64,000 bases of DNA, taken from positions 930,001 to 994,000 of the forward strand of contig NZ_CAKKMS010000001.1 of NCBI RefSeq assembly GCF_918698245.1, written 5' to 3'. Positions within the stretch are counted from its first letter, which is position 1. Each line of letters starts with the position of its first letter. The position numbers and the translations under genes were made by a program. A model generated the notes under the pieces. The model saw only the letters and a program-made list of their open reading frames with translations. It was not told where the DNA came from and did no database searches. The DNA comes from Pedobacter sp. Bi126 (GTDB taxonomy: Bacteria > Bacteroidota > Bacteroidia > Sphingobacteriales > Sphingobacteriaceae). Of this stretch, positions 62,849 to 64,000 are shown piece by piece.

Positions 62849-63199
62849 ATGTATACGATACCCTTTACCAATATAGATTGGAGCCAGATAGAAAAAGTAG
62901 AATACCCTGGCGAAACAGGCACAGCAACATGGCAAACCTTAAACCTGGATGGCTTAAGGATCAGGATTGTAACCTACTCTGCGGGCTACCTTGCCGATCA
63001 TTGGTGCCAGAAAGGCCATATTGTACATTGTTTGGCAGGTAGCTTTGAAAGTGAAATGGAGGATGGGGCAACATTCGCGCTTAGCGCGGGGATGACGTAT
63101 GTGGTTTCTGACGATTTAAGTTCACACCGGTCAGTATCACAGGAAAGCGTGAAACTTTTAATCATTGATGGCAGTTTTTTAAAACCAAAAGACACTTAA
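62849..63199 (+). CDS. DHCW-motif cupin-fold protein
   Basis: Small (116 aa) single-domain cupin. The family's motif appears as YLADHWCQKGHIVHCLAGSF, where His and Cys probably bind a metal; the opening IPFTNIDWSQIEKVEYPGET and GMTYVVSDDLSSHRS are also typical. The family has no known reaction. It begins 53 bases after the DUF4199 gene, and the DinB-like gene follows 52 bases later on the same strand. Confidence 0.87.
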   Translation: MYTIPFTNIDWSQIEKVEYPGETGTATWQTLNLDGLRIRIVTYSAGYLADHWCQKGHIVHCLAGSFESEMEDGATFALSAGMTYVVSDDLSSHRSVSQESVKLLIIDGSFLKPKDT

Positions 63200-63251
63200 G
63201 GTGATTTATTAAGTACCACCCTATTTCGTAGTTATTATAAAAAATAAACTG

Positions 63252-63751
63252 ATGCTGGTTAAATCACTTTTGGGTGAATTTCTTCATGAAGCAGAAAACA
63301 CCCGCAAACTTTAAACGCAATTCCAAACAGTGCTTTGGATTTTATACCCTCAGCACACTCCTGGACTACGGCCCAATTGGCATCGCACATTGCTGAAATC
63401 TATGATTGGTATCCAGGAACTTTTCATGGTAATGAATTTAACATGGATACCTATAAACATGATGAGGTAGATATCAGCGATATCGAAAACATTATAGGCA
63501 AATTTGAACGGGCCTTTAACAGGGCTAAAGAAAGTATCGAATCGGCCACCAACGAAAGCATGTTCGAAGACTGGAAAATGACCGCTGGAGGTAAAACGGT
63601 TCTCCAGCCCATGCCAAGGATCCAGGTAATACGGGGCTTTTTAATGAACCATATTTATCACCACCGTGGCGAAATGATTGTATACCTGCGATCAACAGGG
63701 AATAAGGTACCAAGTATGTACGGGCCCGTTTACGAAGACAGCTTTAGATAA
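63252..63751 (+). pseudogene. DinB-family gene with a frameshift
   Basis: The frame from ATG 63252 encodes MLVKSLLGEFLHEAENTRKL and hits TAA at 63312; the next frame continues LNAIPNSALDFIPSAHSWTT AQLASHIAEIYDWY and runs to 63751. Joined, they read KLLNAIPNSALDF as in DinB proteins, so one T is missing in TTT near 63310-63312. The rest is a complete four-helix DinB domain with the usual metal-binding histidines (SHIAEI, NHIYHHRGEM). Whether this is a real lesion or a base-calling error is open; a translation start at TTG 63335 would lose the first helix. Confidence 0.75.
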
Positions 63752-63767
63752 GGTTCAGAAATTATCA

Positions 63768-63775
63768 TAATTTTG
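63768..63775 (+). promoter_or_regulatory. -7 promoter element of the terminal GNAT gene
   Basis: TAATTTTG matches TAnnTTTG exactly and ends 15 bases before ATG 63791. The -33 region has only TTTA, so the promoter is moderate. Confidence 0.4.
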
Positions 63776-63790
63776 AACAAAAGATTATAA

Positions 63791-64000
63791 ATGAAGATTT
63801 TTGCCGAAACCGAACGTTTAATTTTACGCGAATTGCTACTTACAGATGCTGAGGGCATGTTTGAAATGGATGGTGATCCTGAAGTGCACCTTTACCTGGG
63901 TAATAATCCTGTAAAATCAATCGAACAAAGTGAAGCAGATATCCAATTCATTAGAAAACAATATATCGAAAACGGTATTGGCAGATGGGCTGTTATCGAA
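63791..64000 (+). CDS. GNAT-family acetyltransferase, cut by window end
   Basis: The frame from ATG 63791 is open to the last base (70 codons). It begins MKIFAETERLILRELLLTDA EGM, typical of RimJ/RimL-like GNAT acetyltransferases (ETERLxLRxxxxxD), followed by GDPEVHLYLG, which fits the family's second strand region. The acetyl-CoA loop lies beyond the window. The gene begins 39 bases after the DinB-like gene. Substrate unknown. Confidence 0.78.
   Translation, partial: MKIFAETERLILRELLLTDAEGMFEMDGDPEVHLYLGNNPVKSIEQSEADIQFIRKQYIENGIGRWAVIE

Overview
The window looks like chromosome of a Bacteroidetes bacterium of the Sphingobacteriaceae, most likely Pedobacter or a close relative. This is an inference from gene content and signals: Bacteroidetes-type promoters (TTTG, about 19 bases, TAnnTTTG) precede rpsF and both tRNA-Phe genes, Shine-Dalgarno sequences are mostly absent, and the genes include DUF4199, DHCW-cupin, outer-membrane barrel and TonB-receptor families, a monomeric Icd, and an rhamnose pathway with a fused aldolase-dehydrogenase. 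The DNA is AT-rich. I see no rRNA, CRISPR array, prophage or transposase gene.

Layout. 0-5.4 kb: two Rossmann proteins and a large SWIM-SNF2 helicase. 5.6-12.9 kb: an L-rhamnose catabolic locus on the minus strand (rhaT transporter, RhaEW-type aldolase/dehydrogenase, rhaI isomerase, rhaB kinase, then a GntR/LacI-like regulator). 13.1-14.5 kb: alpha/beta hydrolase and MazG-like pyrophosphohydrolase. 14.9-19.3 kb: a LytTR/LytS two-component pair divergent from an outer-membrane beta-barrel protein, with paired 21-bp-spaced direct repeats in the shared promoter region. 19.4-23.4 kb: GNAT, acidic protein, LEA-like lipoprotein, S41 protease, SRPBCC protein. 23.5-23.8 kb: two identical tRNA-Phe genes. 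24.1-29.3 kb: a membrane iron-sulfur oxidoreductase pair and a TldE/TldD pair. 29.3-29.9 kb: a tandem of a structured repeat. 30-36.3 kb: small conserved proteins, an AsmA-like protein, mtgA, a DUF1080 lipoprotein and an SDR. 36.4-37.5 kb: rpsF-rpsR-rplI. 37.8-46 kb: secreted protein, AraC regulator abutting a putative metallopeptidase, dnaX, acidic protein, monomeric icd. 46.5-49.1 kb: two ankyrin-repeat genes. 49.8-52.8 kb: an AT-rich island with a large unknown HExxH protein and a frameshifted gene. 52.8-56.3 kb: sugar dehydrogenase-like lipoprotein and TonB receptor. 56.3-60.2 kb: short SSB, zinc-finger protein, MepB and a DNA alkylation repair group (AraC-Ogt fusion, separate Ada zinc domain, AlkB). 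60.5-64 kb: lipoprotein, membrane LuxR-type regulator, DUF4199, cupin, frameshifted DinB gene, and a GNAT gene cut by the window end.

Points of most interest: (1) two oppositely oriented pairs of TTGGGATAAT-like repeats between lytS and the barrel gene, each with exact 21-bp period as expected of LytTR operators; (2) an A10 tract in dnaX at the gamma/tau boundary where slippage in either direction gives an immediate stop; (3) an intergenic repeat of about 230 bp in several copies, with three compensatory changes in one hairpin; (4) a family of inverted repeats all bounded by CGTCAT/ATGACG; (5) a split Ada-type operon whose zinc domain lacks one canonical cysteine; (6) an unrecognised HETIH protein in an AT-rich island. 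Assignments rest on reading the sequence and on memory of families; no database search was run.
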